Shown: piece after piece, positions 51,512 to 62,479 of the stretch
Layout of the letters: each line of letters opens with the position of its first letter
Numbering within the stretch: position 1 is the first letter of the stretch
Assembly: GCF_010093235.1 (NCBI RefSeq)
Contig: NZ_PDWP01000007.1
Location: 62,001-126,000, forward strand
Length of the DNA: 64,000 nucleotides
Source of the DNA: Pseudoxanthomonas suwonensis
Lineage (GTDB): Bacteria; Pseudomonadota; Gammaproteobacteria; Xanthomonadales; Xanthomonadaceae
Reading direction: 5' to 3'
Translations under genes and position numbers: made by a program
The notes under the pieces: generated by a model
Seen by the model: the letters and a program-made list of their open reading frames with translations, nothing else
Told to the model about the DNA's origin: nothing
Database searches by the model: none

Positions 51512-53065
51512 TCACGAGCTGCAGGACAGCATCGAACAGCCGGCGCGGTCGCGCGCCCACTCCGGCCGCAGGCCGGCGTAATGCTCGCGGCCGGGCTGCT
51601 CCTCGTACGGACGCCGCATCACCTCCAGCAGCGTCGCCACCGGTTCCAGGTTGCCGGCCTCGGCCTGGTCGATGGCCTCCTGCGCCAGCCAGTTGCGCAG
51701 CACGTAGCGCGGATTGGCCTGGCGCATGCGTTCGCGCCGCAGCTCCGGAGCCAGCGGATCGTCGGCCAGCCGGGCGGCACGGCGCTCCAGCCAGTCCTGC
51801 AACGCCGGCGTCGCGGCCTCGAAGGCGCCGGCGGCGTAGGACGCCTCCGCGAAATCCGCCGGGCCCGTGGCCGCCGGATCGACTTCCCCCAGCCGGCGGA
51901 AGAATGCAGTCATGTCCAACTGCCCGGTCTGCAGCACCTGCCGGAGATCCTCGAACAGTGCCACGTCCTCGGCCCCAGCCCGCGCCAGGCCCAGCTTGCC
52001 GGCGACCATTTCGCGTTCGGCCCGGGCCCAGGCGTCGAGGAAGCGCTGCAGCCCGGCCTCCAGCGGCGCCGCCTCGCCGAACAGCGGCGCAAGCGCCTGC
52101 GCCAGCCGGGTCAGGTTCCAGTACGCCACCTGCGGCTGGGTCCCGTAACGGTAGCGGCGGCCCTGGGCGTCGGTGGTGTTGGGGGTCCAGTCCGGATCGT
52201 AGTCCTCCAGCCAGCCATAGGGACCGTAGTCGATGGTCAGGCCGAGGATGGACATGTTGTCGGTGTTCATTACCCCATGGACGAAGCCCACCCGCATCCA
52301 GCCGGCCACCATCCAGGCGGTGCGCTCGCACACCTGCGCGAACCATTCGGCGTCGCCTGCCGGTCCCAGGCCATGCAGGTCCGGGAAGTGGTGGCGCTGC
52401 ACGTGGTCGGTGAGCTGGCGCAGCAGTGCGGTATCGCCGCGCGAGGCCGGCAGCTGCCAGCTGCCGAAGCGCAGGAAGCTGGGTGACATGCGGCAGACGA
52501 CCGCCCCCGGCTCCGGACGCGGGTGGCCGTCGTAGAACATGTCGCGCACCACCTCCTCGCCGGTGCCGACCAGCGACAGCGCCCGCGTGGTCGGGATGCC
52601 CAGGTGGTGCATGGCCTCGCTGCACAGGAACTCGCGGATCGACGAACGCAGCACCGCGCGTCCGTCGGCGAAGCGCGAATACGGCGTGCGCCCGGCGCCC
52701 TTCAGCTGCAGCTCCCAGCGCCGGCCGTCCGGGCCGATGGCCTCGCCCAGCGAGATCGCGCGACCATCGCCGAGCTGTCCGGCCCAGCTGCCGAACTGGT
52801 GGCCACCGTAGTTGGCTGCCCACGGCTGCATGCCCGGCAGCAGTGCGTTGCCGCCGAAGACGCGGGCAAGGCCGGGATCGGCCATGTCGGCTGCGTCGAG
52901 CCCGACCAGGGCCGCGGCCTCGGGCGACCACGCCAGCAGGCGCGGATCGGCCACCGGCGTGGGATCCACCCGCGACCAGGCGGCGAATACCTCGCGCACG
53001 CGCGGCCCGGCCTCGGCATCGCCGGGCAGCTCGCGCAGGAAGCTGTTGTCGAATTCGATCTGCAT
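51512..53065 (-). CDS. selO: SelO/YdiU protein adenylyltransferase
   Basis: 517 residues. It contains the pseudokinase signature P-W-A-A-N-Y-G-G-H-Q-F-G-S-W-A-G-Q-L-G-D-G-R-A, L-Q-L-K-G-A-G-R-T-P-Y-S-R, V-M-N-T-D-N-M-S-I-L-G-L-T-I-D-Y-G-P-Y-G and the C-terminal G-C-S-M-L-S-C-S-S. SelO transfers AMP from ATP to hydroxyl side chains of proteins and is linked to redox stress. The length matches the family; the eukaryotic selenocysteine is replaced by Cys/Ser here as in other bacteria. Confidence 0.96.
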   Translation of the reverse strand: MQIEFDNSFLRELPGDAEAGPRVREVFAAWSRVDPTPVADPRLLAWSPEAAALVGLDAADMADPGLARVFGGNALLPGMQPWAANYGGHQFGSWAGQLGDGRAISLGEAIGPDGRRWELQLKGAGRTPYSRFADGRAVLRSSIREFLCSEAMHHLGIPTTRALSLVGTGEEVVRDMFYDGHPRPEPGAVVCRMSPSFLRFGSWQLPASRGDTALLRQLTDHVQRHHFPDLHGLGPAGDAEWFAQVCERTAWMVAGWMRVGFVHGVMNTDNMSILGLTIDYGPYGWLEDYDPDWTPNTTDAQGRRYRYGTQPQVAYWNLTRLAQALAPLFGEAAPLEAGLQRFLDAWARAEREMVAGKLGLARAGAEDVALFEDLRQVLQTGQLDMTAFFRRLGEVDPAATGPADFAEASYAAGAFEAATPALQDWLERRAARLADDPLAPELRRERMRQANPRYVLRNWLAQEAIDQAEAGNLEPVATLLEVMRRPYEEQPGREHYAGLRPEWARDRAGCSMLSCSS

Positions 53066-53112
53066 GCGGTCAGGATGCGCCGGCACGCGTCGCGGCCGGG
53101 TCCACCCCCGGT

Positions 53113-53796
53113 TCAGCCGATGGCGACCGAGAACGGACCGCCCTGCTCCAGGGCCCGCTGGTAGGCCGGACGCGCGTGGATGCGTTCGAGGAAGCCGCGC
53201 AGGTTCGGGTAGTCGCGCAGGTCGGCGCGCACCGCGGCCGCCTCGATCGGGAAACTCATCTGGATGTCGGCCGCGGTGAAGCGCTCGCCCGCGAACCAGC
53301 CGCCGCCGTCCAGCGCCTGCTCCATCCAGTCCAGGTGCAGCTTCACCTGCGGGGAGACGAAGCCGGCCAGGGTGCGGTCGACGATGGCGCGGGCGATGGG
53401 CCGGGCGAAGAACGGCATCGGCGCGTTGCGGATCCGCCGCAGCACCAGAGTCAGCAGCATCGGCGGCATGGCCGAGCCTTCGGCGTAATGCATCCAGTAG
53501 CGATACAGCAGCCGCTCCTCGGCCATGGCCGGTTCCTGCGGCGGCGACAGCGCGTGCCCGGTGTCGTAGCGCTCCACCAGGTACTCCAGGATCGCGCCGG
53601 ATTCGGCCAAGGCCTGGCCCTCGTCCACCAGCACCGGGGCCTTGCCCAGCGGATGCACGGCGCGCAGCGCCTCCGGCGCCAGCAGGGCCTTCGGATCGCG
53701 CTTGTGGTGGACCACGCGATACGGCAGGGCCAGCTCCTCCAGCAGCCACAGCACGCGCTGGGAGCGGGAATTCTCAAGGTGATGGACGGTCAGCAT
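53113..53796 (-). CDS. Glutathione S-transferase
   Basis: 227 residues from the ATG at 53796, which has a strong AAGGAGG RBS. The N-terminal thioredoxin-like domain is L-T-V-H-H-L-E-N-S-R-S-Q-R-V-L-W-L-L-E-E-L, with the catalytic Ser probably in N-S-R-S and the glutathione-contact motif L-A-E-S-G-A-I-L-E-Y-L. The helical C-domain has F-T-A-A-D-I-Q-M-S-F-P. It detoxifies electrophiles; the subclass is not certain. It lies between the csp terminator region and selO. Confidence 0.93.
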   Translation of the reverse strand: MLTVHHLENSRSQRVLWLLEELALPYRVVHHKRDPKALLAPEALRAVHPLGKAPVLVDEGQALAESGAILEYLVERYDTGHALSPPQEPAMAEERLLYRYWMHYAEGSAMPPMLLTLVLRRIRNAPMPFFARPIARAIVDRTLAGFVSPQVKLHLDWMEQALDGGGWFAGERFTAADIQMSFPIEAAAVRADLRDYPNLRGFLERIHARPAYQRALEQGGPFSVAIG

Positions 53797-53861
53797 GCAC
53801 ACCTCCTTACGGGCGGGACATCGTCGCATGGCCGGTGTTGGCCATCCGTTGGCCCCTGAAA

Positions 53862-53895
53862 CGGAAAACGCCGGAGGCTTGCGCCCCCGGCGTTC
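53862..53895 (-). terminator. Rho-independent terminator of the cold-shock gene
   Basis: On the minus strand, AACGCCGG and CCGGCGTT pair across a C/G-rich loop (53867-53894) and are followed by TTTTCCG. A second, T-run-free hairpin (CCCCGGC-gaa-GCCGGGG, 53906-53922) lies between the stop codon and this terminator and may stabilise the mRNA 3' end. Confidence 0.85.
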
Positions 53896-53932
53896 CTGTC
53901 TGCAACCCCGGCGAAGCCGGGGCGTCAGTCAA

Positions 53933-54142
53933 TTACAGCGCCTGGACCTGGTCGGCCTGCAGGCCCTTCTGGCCCTGCACGACGATGAAGGAGACCTTCT
54001 GGCCTTCCTGCAGCGACTTGAAGCCCGAGCCCTGGATCGAACGGAAATGCACGAACAGGTCGGCACCGCTCTCCGGGGTGATGAAGCCGAAGCCCTTGGC
54101 GTCGTTGAACCACTTGACGGTACCGGTCTGACGATCGGACAT
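53933..54142 (-). CDS. Cold-shock protein (CspA family)
   Basis: 69 residues. RNP1 is K-G-F-G-F-I and RNP2 is L-F-V-H-F, in [16 protein letters not shown]. It is a single-stranded RNA/DNA chaperone. The ATG at 54142 is chosen over an upstream in-frame ATG because of the GAGGAG RBS and family length. A long leader with a hairpin (54177-54195) precedes it, as in cold-regulated csp mRNAs. Confidence 0.96.
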   Translation of the reverse strand: MSDRQTGTVKWFNDAKGFGFITPESGADLFVHFRSIQGSGFKSLQEGQKVSFIVVQGQKGLQADQVQAL

Positions 54143-54240
54143 GTTTGCTAACTCCTCAACGGAAAAGTGAAAACCGGTCACGGGACATCCGTGACGGGTA
54201 CTGGGTTGCAGGTGTTAGGCAAAGCGGAACGATGTAGCGC
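54143..54240 (-). promoter_or_regulatory. Structured 5' leader of the cold-shock gene
   Basis: A hairpin with arms GTCACGG (54177-54183) and CCGTGAC (54189-54195) around a 5-base loop lies about 35 bases upstream of the start codon, before a GAGGAGT RBS. A TACATC -10-like box near 54230 could start transcription. The known biology of cspA thermosensing leaders makes this a candidate temperature-responsive leader; this is inference. Confidence 0.45.
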
Positions 54241-54358
54241 GATCGTCGGATCGACTGCATCAGGCCACGATTCACGGTGACCCATGCAAACACAGTGAGC
54301 GCACCATACCCGCATTCGCTCCGAATAGCGAGCGCCGCCTGTCGGGCCGTTCAGCCAC

Positions 54359-55372
<1,014 letters not shown>

Positions 55373-55374
55373 GC

Positions 55375-55878
55375 TCAACCCTGCAGGGCGGTTGCCACCC
55401 GCGCCGGAGGCAGTTCCGGCGCCGGACGCAGGGTAGCCACGCCATGCCCCTGCTCGGCCAGGTACTCCAGCCACTTGCCGAGGAAGGTGTTCATGCGCAG
55501 TCGGTGCCCGACCACCTCCGCCGGCGGCGGGTACATGCCGATCACGTCCTGCCAGCGGCGGCCCACGTAGCAATGCGTGGTCTCGACCTGGCGCGCGTCG
55601 TTGTACAGGCGCAGGTAGGCCGAGGGATCCGGCTCGCCGGTGACCGGATCGCACAGGTCATAGGTCAGGCGCAGTTCCAGCGTGTAGGGATGACGCTCGA
55701 GCACGTCCAGGCGTACATCGAGGCCATCGCCCAGCGAGGACAGGTAGCTGCCGCGGGCCAGGTCGGCCGGCGCGAACAGGCGGCTCAGGCGCGCGTGGTT
55801 CTCCGCATACAGGCCCATCAGCCAGCTGAAGCGGCCGATACGGGGAATGCGCGCGATGATGGGGAGGGCTTGCTGCAT
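55375..55878 (-). CDS. DUF1249-family protein (YqiB-like)
   Basis: 167 residues from the ATG at 55878. Family features: [24 protein letters not shown] and [11 protein letters not shown]. The function is unknown, and in other gammaproteobacteria it lies near nudF/cpdA. Here it is 78 bases after ppsR and immediately before the LLM oxidoreductase. Confidence 0.92.
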   Translation of the reverse strand: MQQALPIIARIPRIGRFSWLMGLYAENHARLSRLFAPADLARGSYLSSLGDGLDVRLDVLERHPYTLELRLTYDLCDPVTGEPDPSAYLRLYNDARQVETTHCYVGRRWQDVIGMYPPPAEVVGHRLRMNTFLGKWLEYLAEQGHGVATLRPAPELPPARVATALQG

Positions 55879-55956
55879 GCGATCGATGCTACACGGCAAA
55901 GCGCACGCGCGGCACCCGTTGAAACGGCGCCCTCCCGGCCCCATCAATGGGCCGCC

Positions 55957-56778
55957 TCAGAACATCTCCCGCTGCAGCCCGAAGGTGGCCAGCACCTTGC
56001 TGGAGATCTCCTCGATCGAGGTGTGCGTGGTGCTGAGGGTGGGGATGCGCTCGCGCGCGAACAGCGCCTCGGCCGCCTGCACTTCGCGGCGGCAGGTCTC
56101 CAGCCGCGAATAGGACGAATCCGGCCGCCGCTCCTGGCGGATCTGGTGCAGCCGGTCCGGATCGATGGTCAGGCCGAACAGCTTGCGCCGGTACGGACGC
56201 AGGCGTTCCGGCAGGCGGTCGCTCTCCAGGTCGCCGTCGGTGAGCGGGTAGTTGGCGGCCTTCACCCCGTAGTGCAGCGCCAGGTAGACGCAGGTCGGCG
56301 TCTTGCCCGCACGTGAGACCCCGACCAGGACCACGTCGGCCTCGGCGTAGTCCAGCGCGACGCCATCATCATGCGAGAGGGCGTAATTCATCGCCTCGAT
56401 GCGACGGTGGTACGTGTCGAAGTCGACGATGCCGTGCGCGCGCCCCACCCGCGCCTGCCTGGGCTGGTTGAGCTCGCGCTCCAGCGGTTCGATGAAGGGC
56501 GCGAACACGTCGAGCATCAGCGCACCGCTTTCGGCAAGGAGCATGCTCATCTGCTGGTCGACGCACGAGTTCACCACGATAGGCCGGACGCCATACCGTT
56601 CACCGGCGGCGCGTATGCGCGAGACCGCGTCGCGCGCCTTGTCCAGGTCGTCGACGAAGGCAATCCGGTCGGTGACGAACTGGAACCCGGAGAACTGGGT
56701 CAGCAGGCTGTGGCCGATGGTTTCCGCCGTGATACCGGTACCATCGGATACGTAGAAAACAGGGCGGATCGCGCTCAT
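55957..56778 (-). CDS. ppsR: Phosphoenolpyruvate synthase regulatory protein (PpsR, kinase/phosphorylase)
   Basis: 273 residues. It begins [16 protein letters not shown] and contains the P-loop V-G-V-S-R-A-G-K-T and the [12 protein letters not shown] segment of the DUF299 family. PpsR uses ADP to phosphorylate and inactivate PEP synthase at its catalytic-loop Thr and reverses this with phosphate. Divergent from ppsA with about 140 bases between starts, the conserved arrangement that pairs enzyme and regulator. Confidence 0.95.
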   Translation of the reverse strand: MSAIRPVFYVSDGTGITAETIGHSLLTQFSGFQFVTDRIAFVDDLDKARDAVSRIRAAGERYGVRPIVVNSCVDQQMSMLLAESGALMLDVFAPFIEPLERELNQPRQARVGRAHGIVDFDTYHRRIEAMNYALSHDDGVALDYAEADVVLVGVSRAGKTPTCVYLALHYGVKAANYPLTDGDLESDRLPERLRPYRRKLFGLTIDPDRLHQIRQERRPDSSYSRLETCRREVQAAEALFARERIPTLSTTHTSIEEISSKVLATFGLQREMF

Positions 56779-56917
56779 GCCTGTGACGTCTCCGGTTTCG
56801 TGTTGAGTGACGTGATCAACATTGATATATGCCAAATCGCAGCGGCATCATAACGGCCCCACATACCTCGGGACACGGCCATTGCCCGGCCGGGCGTGGC
56901 TCCACGGAGCATCGCAC

Positions 56918-59290
56918 TTGAACCAGAACATCCTGTGGTTGCATGAGCTGCGCCTTGCCGACCTGGCACGCGTCGGCGGCAAGAATTCCTCCCTCGGCGA
57001 GATGATCGGACACCTGTCCGGCCTCGGCGTTTCGGTCCCCGGTGGTTTCGCCACCACGGCCGAGGCGTTCAAGGATTTCATCGCCCACAACGACCTGCAC
57101 CAGCGCATCTACGACCGGCCCGCGCAGCTGGACGTCGAGGACGTCAACGCACTGACCGCGGCCGGGCGCGAGATCCGCCAGTGGGTGATCGATGCCCCGC
57201 TGCAGCCGGCGCTGGATGCCGATATCCGTACCGCCTACGCGAAGCTGTGCAGCGAGAACGGCGGTGGCGAGATCGCCGTCGCGGTGCGTTCCTCGGCCAC
57301 CGCCGAGGACCTGCCCGATGCCTCGTTCGCCGGCCAGCAGGAAACCTTCCTCAACGTGACCGGCGCCGACGACGTCGTGCACAAGGTCAAGGAAGTGTTC
57401 GCCTCGCTGTACAACGATCGTGCGATCGCCTACCGCGTGCACCACGGTTTCAAGCACGAGGACGTGTTCCTCTCCGCCGGCGTGCAGCTGATGGTGCGCT
57501 CGGACGTGGGCGCCTCCGGCGTGCTGTTCACCCTGGACACCGAATCCGGCTTCCGCGACGTGGTGTTCGTCACCGCCAGCTACGGCCTGGGCGAGATGGT
57601 CGTGCAGGGCGCAGTCAACCCGGACGAGTTCTACGTCTACAAGCCCACGCTGAAGCAGGGCAAGCCTGCGATCCTGCGCCGCTCGCTCGGCAGCAAGGCG
57701 ATCCGCATGGTGTATTCGGACAAGCCGGGCGAGCGCGTGCGCACCGAGGACACGCCGGCCGAGCTGCGCAACCGCTTCTCGCTGTCCGACGAGGACGTGC
57801 AGGAGCTGGCACGACAGGCCCTGACCATCGAGCAGCACTACGGCCGCCCGATGGACATCGAATGGGCCAAGGACGGCGTGAGCGGCAAGCTGTTCATCGT
57901 GCAGGCCCGCCCGGAGACGGTGAAGTCGCGCGGCCATGCCACCCAGATCGAGCGCTTCACCCTGGAGAAGCGCGGCGAAGTGATCGCCGAGGGCCGCGCC
58001 ATCGGCCAGAAGATCGGCGCCGGCACCGCGCGCGTGGTGCGCACGCTGCAGGACATGGACCGCGTGCAGCCCGGCGACGTGCTGGTCGCGGACATGACCG
58101 ACCCGGACTGGGAGCCGGTGATGAAGCGCGCCAGCGCGATCGTCACCAACCGCGGCGGCCGCACCTGCCACGCGGCGATCATCGCCCGCGAGCTGGGCGT
58201 GCCGGCGGTGGTCGGCACCGGCAACGCGCTGGAGCTGATCAAGGACGGCCAGGAAGTGACGGTCAGCTGCGCCGAAGGCGACACCGGCTACATCTACGCC
58301 GGCGCCCTGCCCTTCGAGCGCACCACCACCGACCTCGGCAACATGCCGCCGGCGCCGCTGAAGATCATGATGAACGTCGCCAACCCGGAGCGCGCGTTCG
58401 ACTTCGGCCAGCTGCCCAACGCCGGCATCGGCCTGGCGCGCCTGGAGATGATCATCGCCAGCCACATCGGCGTGCATCCCAAGGCCCTGCTCGAGTACGC
58501 CAAGCAGGATGCCGAGACGAAGAAGAAGATCGACGCCAAGATCGCCGGCTACAGCGATCCGGTCAGCTTCTACGTCGACCGCCTGGCCGAGGGCATTGCG
58601 ACCCTCACCGCCTCGGTCGCGCCGAACCCGGTGATCGTGCGCCTGTCGGACTTCAAGTCCAACGAATACGCCAACCTGATCGGCGGCCACCGCTACGAGC
58701 CGGAGGAAGAGAACCCGATGATCGGCTTCCGCGGCGCCAGCCGCTACGTCGATCCGTCCTTCGCCGACGCCTTCGCCCTGGAATGCAAGGCGGTGCTGCG
58801 CGTGCGCAACGAGATGGGCCTGGAGAACCTCTGGGTCATGATCCCGTTCGTGCGCACCCTCGAGGAAGGCCGCAAGGTGGTCGAGGTGCTCGCCGCCAAC
58901 GGCCTGCGCCAGGGCGAGAACGGCCTGAAGATCATCATGATGTGCGAGGTCCCGTCCAACGCCCTGCTGGCGGACGAGTTCCTGGAGATCTTCGATGGTT
59001 TCTCGATCGGCTCCAACGACCTGACCCAGCTGTCGCTGGGCCTGGACCGCGACTCCTCGATCGTCGCCCACCTGTTCGACGAGCGGAACCCGGCGGTCAA
59101 GAAGCTGCTGTCGATGGCGATCAAGGCCGCCCGCGCCAAGGGCAAGTACGTCGGCATCTGCGGCCAGGGCCCGTCGGACCACCCGGACCTGGCACAGTGG
59201 CTGATGGACGAAGGCATCGAGTCGGTGTCGCTCAACCCGGACACCGTGGTCGATACCTGGCTGCGCCTGGCCAAGAGCCGCGCCGGCTGA
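56918..59290 (+). CDS. ppsA: Phosphoenolpyruvate synthase
   Basis: 790 residues from a TTG at 56918, preceded by a GGAG at 56906-56909. The E. coli enzyme has 792 residues and starts just before the W-L-H-E-L motif, so TTG is favoured over the ATG at 56822 that would fall in the promoter region. N-terminal ATP-binding domain ([19 protein letters not shown]), phosphohistidine domain ([11 protein letters not shown]) and PEP/pyruvate domain ([19 protein letters not shown]). Converts pyruvate and ATP to PEP for gluconeogenesis; controlled by PpsR. Confidence 0.97.
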   Translation: MNQNILWLHELRLADLARVGGKNSSLGEMIGHLSGLGVSVPGGFATTAEAFKDFIAHNDLHQRIYDRPAQLDVEDVNALTAAGREIRQWVIDAPLQPALDADIRTAYAKLCSENGGGEIAVAVRSSATAEDLPDASFAGQQETFLNVTGADDVVHKVKEVFASLYNDRAIAYRVHHGFKHEDVFLSAGVQLMVRSDVGASGVLFTLDTESGFRDVVFVTASYGLGEMVVQGAVNPDEFYVYKPTLKQGKPAILRRSLGSKAIRMVYSDKPGERVRTEDTPAELRNRFSLSDEDVQELARQALTIEQHYGRPMDIEWAKDGVSGKLFIVQARPETVKSRGHATQIERFTLEKRGEVIAEGRAIGQKIGAGTARVVRTLQDMDRVQPGDVLVADMTDPDWEPVMKRASAIVTNRGGRTCHAAIIARELGVPAVVGTGNALELIKDGQEVTVSCAEGDTGYIYAGALPFERTTTDLGNMPPAPLKIMMNVANPERAFDFGQLPNAGIGLARLEMIIASHIGVHPKALLEYAKQDAETKKKIDAKIAGYSDPVSFYVDRLAEGIATLTASVAPNPVIVRLSDFKSNEYANLIGGHRYEPEEENPMIGFRGASRYVDPSFADAFALECKAVLRVRNEMGLENLWVMIPFVRTLEEGRKVVEVLAANGLRQGENGLKIIMMCEVPSNALLADEFLEIFDGFSIGSNDLTQLSLGLDRDSSIVAHLFDERNPAVKKLLSMAIKAARAKGKYVGICGQGPSDHPDLAQWLMDEGIESVSLNPDTVVDTWLRLAKSRAG

Positions 59291-59312
59291 TCCTGCGCCG
59301 GACCCGGAGACG

Positions 59313-59340
59313 AAAAGGCCCCGCATCGCGGGGCCTTTTC
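59313..59340 (+). terminator. Rho-independent terminator of ppsA
   Basis: AAAAGGCCCCGC and GCGGGGCCTTTT form a perfect stem around a 3-base loop, 22 bases after the ppsA stop. With an A-run and a T-run on its two sides it can stop transcription from both directions and may also serve orn. Confidence 0.95.
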
Positions 59341-59384
59341 CTTGCCGCCGGTGCCGCCGTGCAATGCGGCGCCCAGGCGATGCT

Positions 59385-59957
59385 TCAGCCGGCGTCCGGC
59401 AACCCGGAGAACTTGCCCAGGAACTGGCGGTAGTGGCGCAGCTCGGCGATCGAGTCGTGCACGTCGCTCAGCGCGGTGTGCGCGGCCTGCTTGCCGACGC
59501 CGGACAGCACGTCCGGGCACCAGCGGCGGGCCAGCTCCTTGAGCGTGCTCACGTCCAGGTTGCGGTAGTGGAAGTACTGCTCCAGCCGCGGCATCAGCCG
59601 GTGCAGGAAGCGGCGGTCCTGGCAGATGGAGTTGCCGCACATCGGCGAGGCCTTGGCCGGGACCCACTCGTGCAGGAAGGCGACGGTCCGCGCCTCGGCC
59701 TGGGCCAGGGTCACGTCGCTGTCGAGGACACGCTGCCACAGGCCGGAACGGCCGTGCTGGTTGCGGTTCCACTCGTCCATCGCCTGCAGGGTTTCCAGCG
59801 GATGGGAGATCGCCAGCTCCGGACCTTCGGCGAGCACGTTGAGCTGGGCATCGGTCACGACGGTGGCGATCTCGAGGATCGAATCGCGGTCGGTGTCCAG
59901 GCCGGTCATCTCCAGGTCGATCCAGATCAGGCGGTCCATTCCTGTGGCGATGGCCAT
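59385..59957 (-). CDS. orn: Oligoribonuclease
   Basis: 190 residues. DEDDh exonuclease motifs: [12 protein letters not shown] (ExoI), [10 protein letters not shown] (ExoII), and [14 protein letters not shown] (ExoIII). It degrades 2-5 nucleotide RNAs, including pGpG from cyclic-di-GMP. A start at 59957 has a GGAG RBS; an ATG at 59939 would remove six residues and also fit the family. Confidence 0.96.
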   Translation of the reverse strand: MAIATGMDRLIWIDLEMTGLDTDRDSILEIATVVTDAQLNVLAEGPELAISHPLETLQAMDEWNRNQHGRSGLWQRVLDSDVTLAQAEARTVAFLHEWVPAKASPMCGNSICQDRRFLHRLMPRLEQYFHYRNLDVSTLKELARRWCPDVLSGVGKQAAHTALSDVHDSIAELRHYRQFLGKFSGLPDAG

Positions 59958-60045
59958 GCGCTACGAAACTCCCAGTGGCAGGGCGGCGCTTGCGGGCGCG
60001 GCGGGGACTGGCATGATACCGCAGTCATCCTGCCCTCCAGGCCCA

Positions 60046-60510
60046 ATGCAAGAGTCGAGCACCCACGCCATCCTGGCCGCGATGCTGGCGCCGGCCTTCT
60101 TCCTGACCGCCACGGCCTCGCTGCTGCTGTCGGCCAACAACCGCCTGGCCCGGATCATCGACCGCGCCCGCACCCTGCTGCGCGAACTGGTGGACGTCCG
60201 CGACGAGGAGGAGCGGGCGCTGTACGAGAAGCGCATCGCCCTGCAGCGCCTGCGCAGCCTGCTGATGCTGCGCGCCGGCCAGCTGTTGTACGTGGCGATC
60301 AGCTGCTTCGTCGGCACCAGCCTGGCGGTGGCGGTGGACAATTTCGCCGGGCACCGGCTCGGCTCGCTGCCGATCTGGCTGGCCTCCGGCGGGGTGCTGT
60401 CCATGTTCGCCGCCAGCTTCCTCCTGGCGCGCGAGTCCACGCTGGCGGTGACCGCGATCAACGAGGAAATGGACCACCGCCCGCGGCCGCCGCGCGCCCC
60501 GCTGGCCTGA
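60046..60510 (+). CDS. DUF2721-family membrane protein
   Basis: 154 residues with three TM segments: I-L-A-A-M-L-A-P-A-F-F-L-T-A-T-A-S-L-L-L at the start, then two after a charged loop (R-L-R-S-L-L-M-L-R-A, G-Q-L-L-Y-V-A-I-S-C-F; L-P-I-W-L-A-S-G-G-V). The Y-E-K-R-I-A-L-Q-R-L-R-S linker is typical. Function unknown. Divergent from orn by 88 bases. Confidence 0.9.
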   Translation: MQESSTHAILAAMLAPAFFLTATASLLLSANNRLARIIDRARTLLRELVDVRDEEERALYEKRIALQRLRSLLMLRAGQLLYVAISCFVGTSLAVAVDNFAGHRLGSLPIWLASGGVLSMFAASFLLARESTLAVTAINEEMDHRPRPPRAPLA

Positions 60511-60540
60511 GCGGGCCCGGGCGCCGGCGCCGCGTCCTGC

Positions 60541-61611
60541 TCAGACCAGGGGCTTGCCGCGCTTGGCCCGGAAGTAGTTGGTCAGGCGCCGGCCGGCCTC
60601 CTCGCCCAGGACCCCGCCCTGCACCTGCACGCGATGGTTGTGGCGCGGGTCCGCGATCACGTCAAACACGCTGCCGCAGGCGCCGGTCTTGGGATCGTCC
60701 GCGCCGTAGACCACGCGTGCGACGCGGGCGTGGACCAGGGCCATGGCGCACATCGCGCAGGGCTCGAGGGTCACGTACAGCGTGGCGCCGACCAGGCGAT
60801 GGTTGGACAGCGCCTGCCCGGCCTGGCGCAGGGCCATGATCTCGGCATGGGCGCTGGGGTCGTGGTCGTGGATGTTGCGATTCCAGCCCTCGCCGATCAC
60901 CTTGCCCTCGGCCGAGACGACCACCGCGCCCACCGGGATCTCGTCGAACTCCTTCCCGGCCCGTTCGGCCAGCTGGAGCGCATGGCGCATGTGGCGCTCG
61001 TCGACCTCCGGATCGGCCGGGAGGATGCGCGCCGGCTGGCGTGCGTCCAGCAGCTTCCACAGGGCCCGGGTCGCGCCGAGGCCACCCAGCGGCTTGTAGG
61101 CGTACTCTGGGATGTCGCCGGTGGTGTGGTAGCCGAGCCTGCGATAGAACGCAGTGGCTCCCTCGATCAGCGAGGCATCCAGGGTCAGCAGGCGGCGGCC
61201 GCGTTCGCGGGCGGCCTGTTCGAGTGCGTGCATCAGGGCCGCGCCCACGCCACGGCCACGGGCCGCCGGCGCGGTCATCACCTTGGTCAGCTCCGCCCGG
61301 TGCGGCTGGCTGGGGGCCTGCACCAGGGCCAGCGATCCGGTGGCCAGCAGCTGGCCGTCCAGCCAGGCGCACAGCACCACGCGCTTGCCCTGCCCGGCCT
61401 CTTCCAGCGCGCCCCGCCAGAAGGCGCGCGCTTCGTCCAGCGGCAACGGGTGCATGAAACCGACCGAACCATTGTTGGCGACGGTCTCCACCAGCAGCGC
61501 GGACAGGGCCTCGATATCGGCCGCCGAGGCCGGGGCGATGCGCACTTCCGCGGGCGCGTGCGCGTCCCCGATGGCCGCGGTGGCCAGGTCCGCGGATGTC
61601 TGCTCTGCCAC
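60541..61611 (-). CDS. tadA: Fused GNAT acetyltransferase-TadA tRNA adenosine deaminase
   Basis: 356 residues from a GTG at 61611. Residues 1-180 form a GNAT domain ([12 protein letters not shown], acetyl-CoA loop [16 protein letters not shown]). Residues 205-356 are a complete TadA: His255-A-Glu257 (S-A-H-A-E-I-M-A-L) and T-L-E-P-Cys285-A-M-Cys288 hold the catalytic zinc. TadA converts A34 to inosine in tRNA-Arg(ACG). The frame is open throughout with a short linker (about 182-205). The GNAT substrate is unknown. Confidence 0.92.
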   Translation of the reverse strand: MAEQTSADLATAAIGDAHAPAEVRIAPASAADIEALSALLVETVANNGSVGFMHPLPLDEARAFWRGALEEAGQGKRVVLCAWLDGQLLATGSLALVQAPSQPHRAELTKVMTAPAARGRGVGAALMHALEQAARERGRRLLTLDASLIEGATAFYRRLGYHTTGDIPEYAYKPLGGLGATRALWKLLDARQPARILPADPEVDERHMRHALQLAERAGKEFDEIPVGAVVVSAEGKVIGEGWNRNIHDHDPSAHAEIMALRQAGQALSNHRLVGATLYVTLEPCAMCAMALVHARVARVVYGADDPKTGACGSVFDVIADPRHNHRVQVQGGVLGEEAGRRLTNYFRAKRGKPLV

Positions 61612-61730
61612 TTGGTGCTTTCCGGATGACGGGAAGCGGGCATTTTACGCCTGCGGTGGCCCGTTCCCGACCAGGCGACCGGCGAAGGGAGCGCCCGGGG
61701 GGCGCCTCCATCCGGACGCTGCGGGCGGCC

Positions 61731-62408
61731 TCAGCGCAGCAGGGCCAGCAGGGCTTCGGCGGCAGGCGCGGACGAGGCCGGGTTCTGGCCGGTCACCAGC
61801 AGGCCATCGCTGACCACGTAGGGCTGGAAATCGGCGACCTTCGAGTACTCGCCGCCGTTGTCGCGCAGCATGGCCTCGACCGAGAACGGCACCACGCCGG
61901 CCAGGCCGACCGCGGCCTCCTCGCTGTCGCTGAAGCCGGTGACCTTGCGCCCCTGCACCAGCGGCGCGCCATCGGGTCGGCGCGGCCGGCGCAACGCAGC
62001 CGGTCCATGGCAGACCGCGCCCACGGGCTTGCCGGCCGCAATCGCGCGCTCGGCCAGGGCGATCGAATGCGGGTCTTCGGCCAGGTCCCACAGCGGACCA
62101 TGGCCGCCGGGATAGAACAGCGCGTCGAAACCGTCCATCGACACGCCCGCCAGCGGCCGGGTGTCGGCAAGCGCGGCCATCGCCACGGCATCGGCCTGGA
62201 ACCGGCGGGTGTCGTCGGTCTGCGATTCGGGCGCATCGCTGCGCGGATCCAGCGGGGCCTGCCCGCCCCGGGGCGAGGCGAGCACCACCTCGGCGCCGGC
62301 GTCGCGGAAACGCCAGTAAGGCGCGGCCAGTTCCTCCAGCCAGAAACCGGTCTTCTCGCCGGTATCGCCGAGTCGGTCATGCGAGGTCAGGACCACGAGG
62401 ATCTTCAT
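61731..62408 (-). CDS. DJ-1/PfpI-family protein (Hsp31/glyoxalase-like)
   Basis: 225 residues. The signature F-Y-P-G-G-H-G-P-L-W-D and the nucleophile Cys133 in A-V-C-H-G-P-A-A-L mark the type-1 glutamine-amidotransferase-like group, with G-F-W-L-E-E-L-A-x-P-Y near the start as in Hsp31-type glyoxalase III. It may detoxify methylglyoxal or protect proteins. An AGGAG RBS is present. It is located between the GNAT-TadA and AKR genes on the same strand. Confidence 0.92.
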   Translation of the reverse strand: MKILVVLTSHDRLGDTGEKTGFWLEELAAPYWRFRDAGAEVVLASPRGGQAPLDPRSDAPESQTDDTRRFQADAVAMAALADTRPLAGVSMDGFDALFYPGGHGPLWDLAEDPHSIALAERAIAAGKPVGAVCHGPAALRRPRRPDGAPLVQGRKVTGFSDSEEAAVGLAGVVPFSVEAMLRDNGGEYSKVADFQPYVVSDGLLVTGQNPASSAPAAEALLALLR

Positions 62409-62479
62409 GTCGCTTGCTCCTGTCGGAGGGGTTCAACAACAGGCGAGGCGCGAACCGGCACGCGGGCCGCGCCCCCGCA

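Noticed and set aside
56816..59326. An 836-residue minus-strand open frame opposite ppsA
   Set aside because: Shadow of ppsA; no RBS and no recognisable motif, while ppsA motifs are complete.
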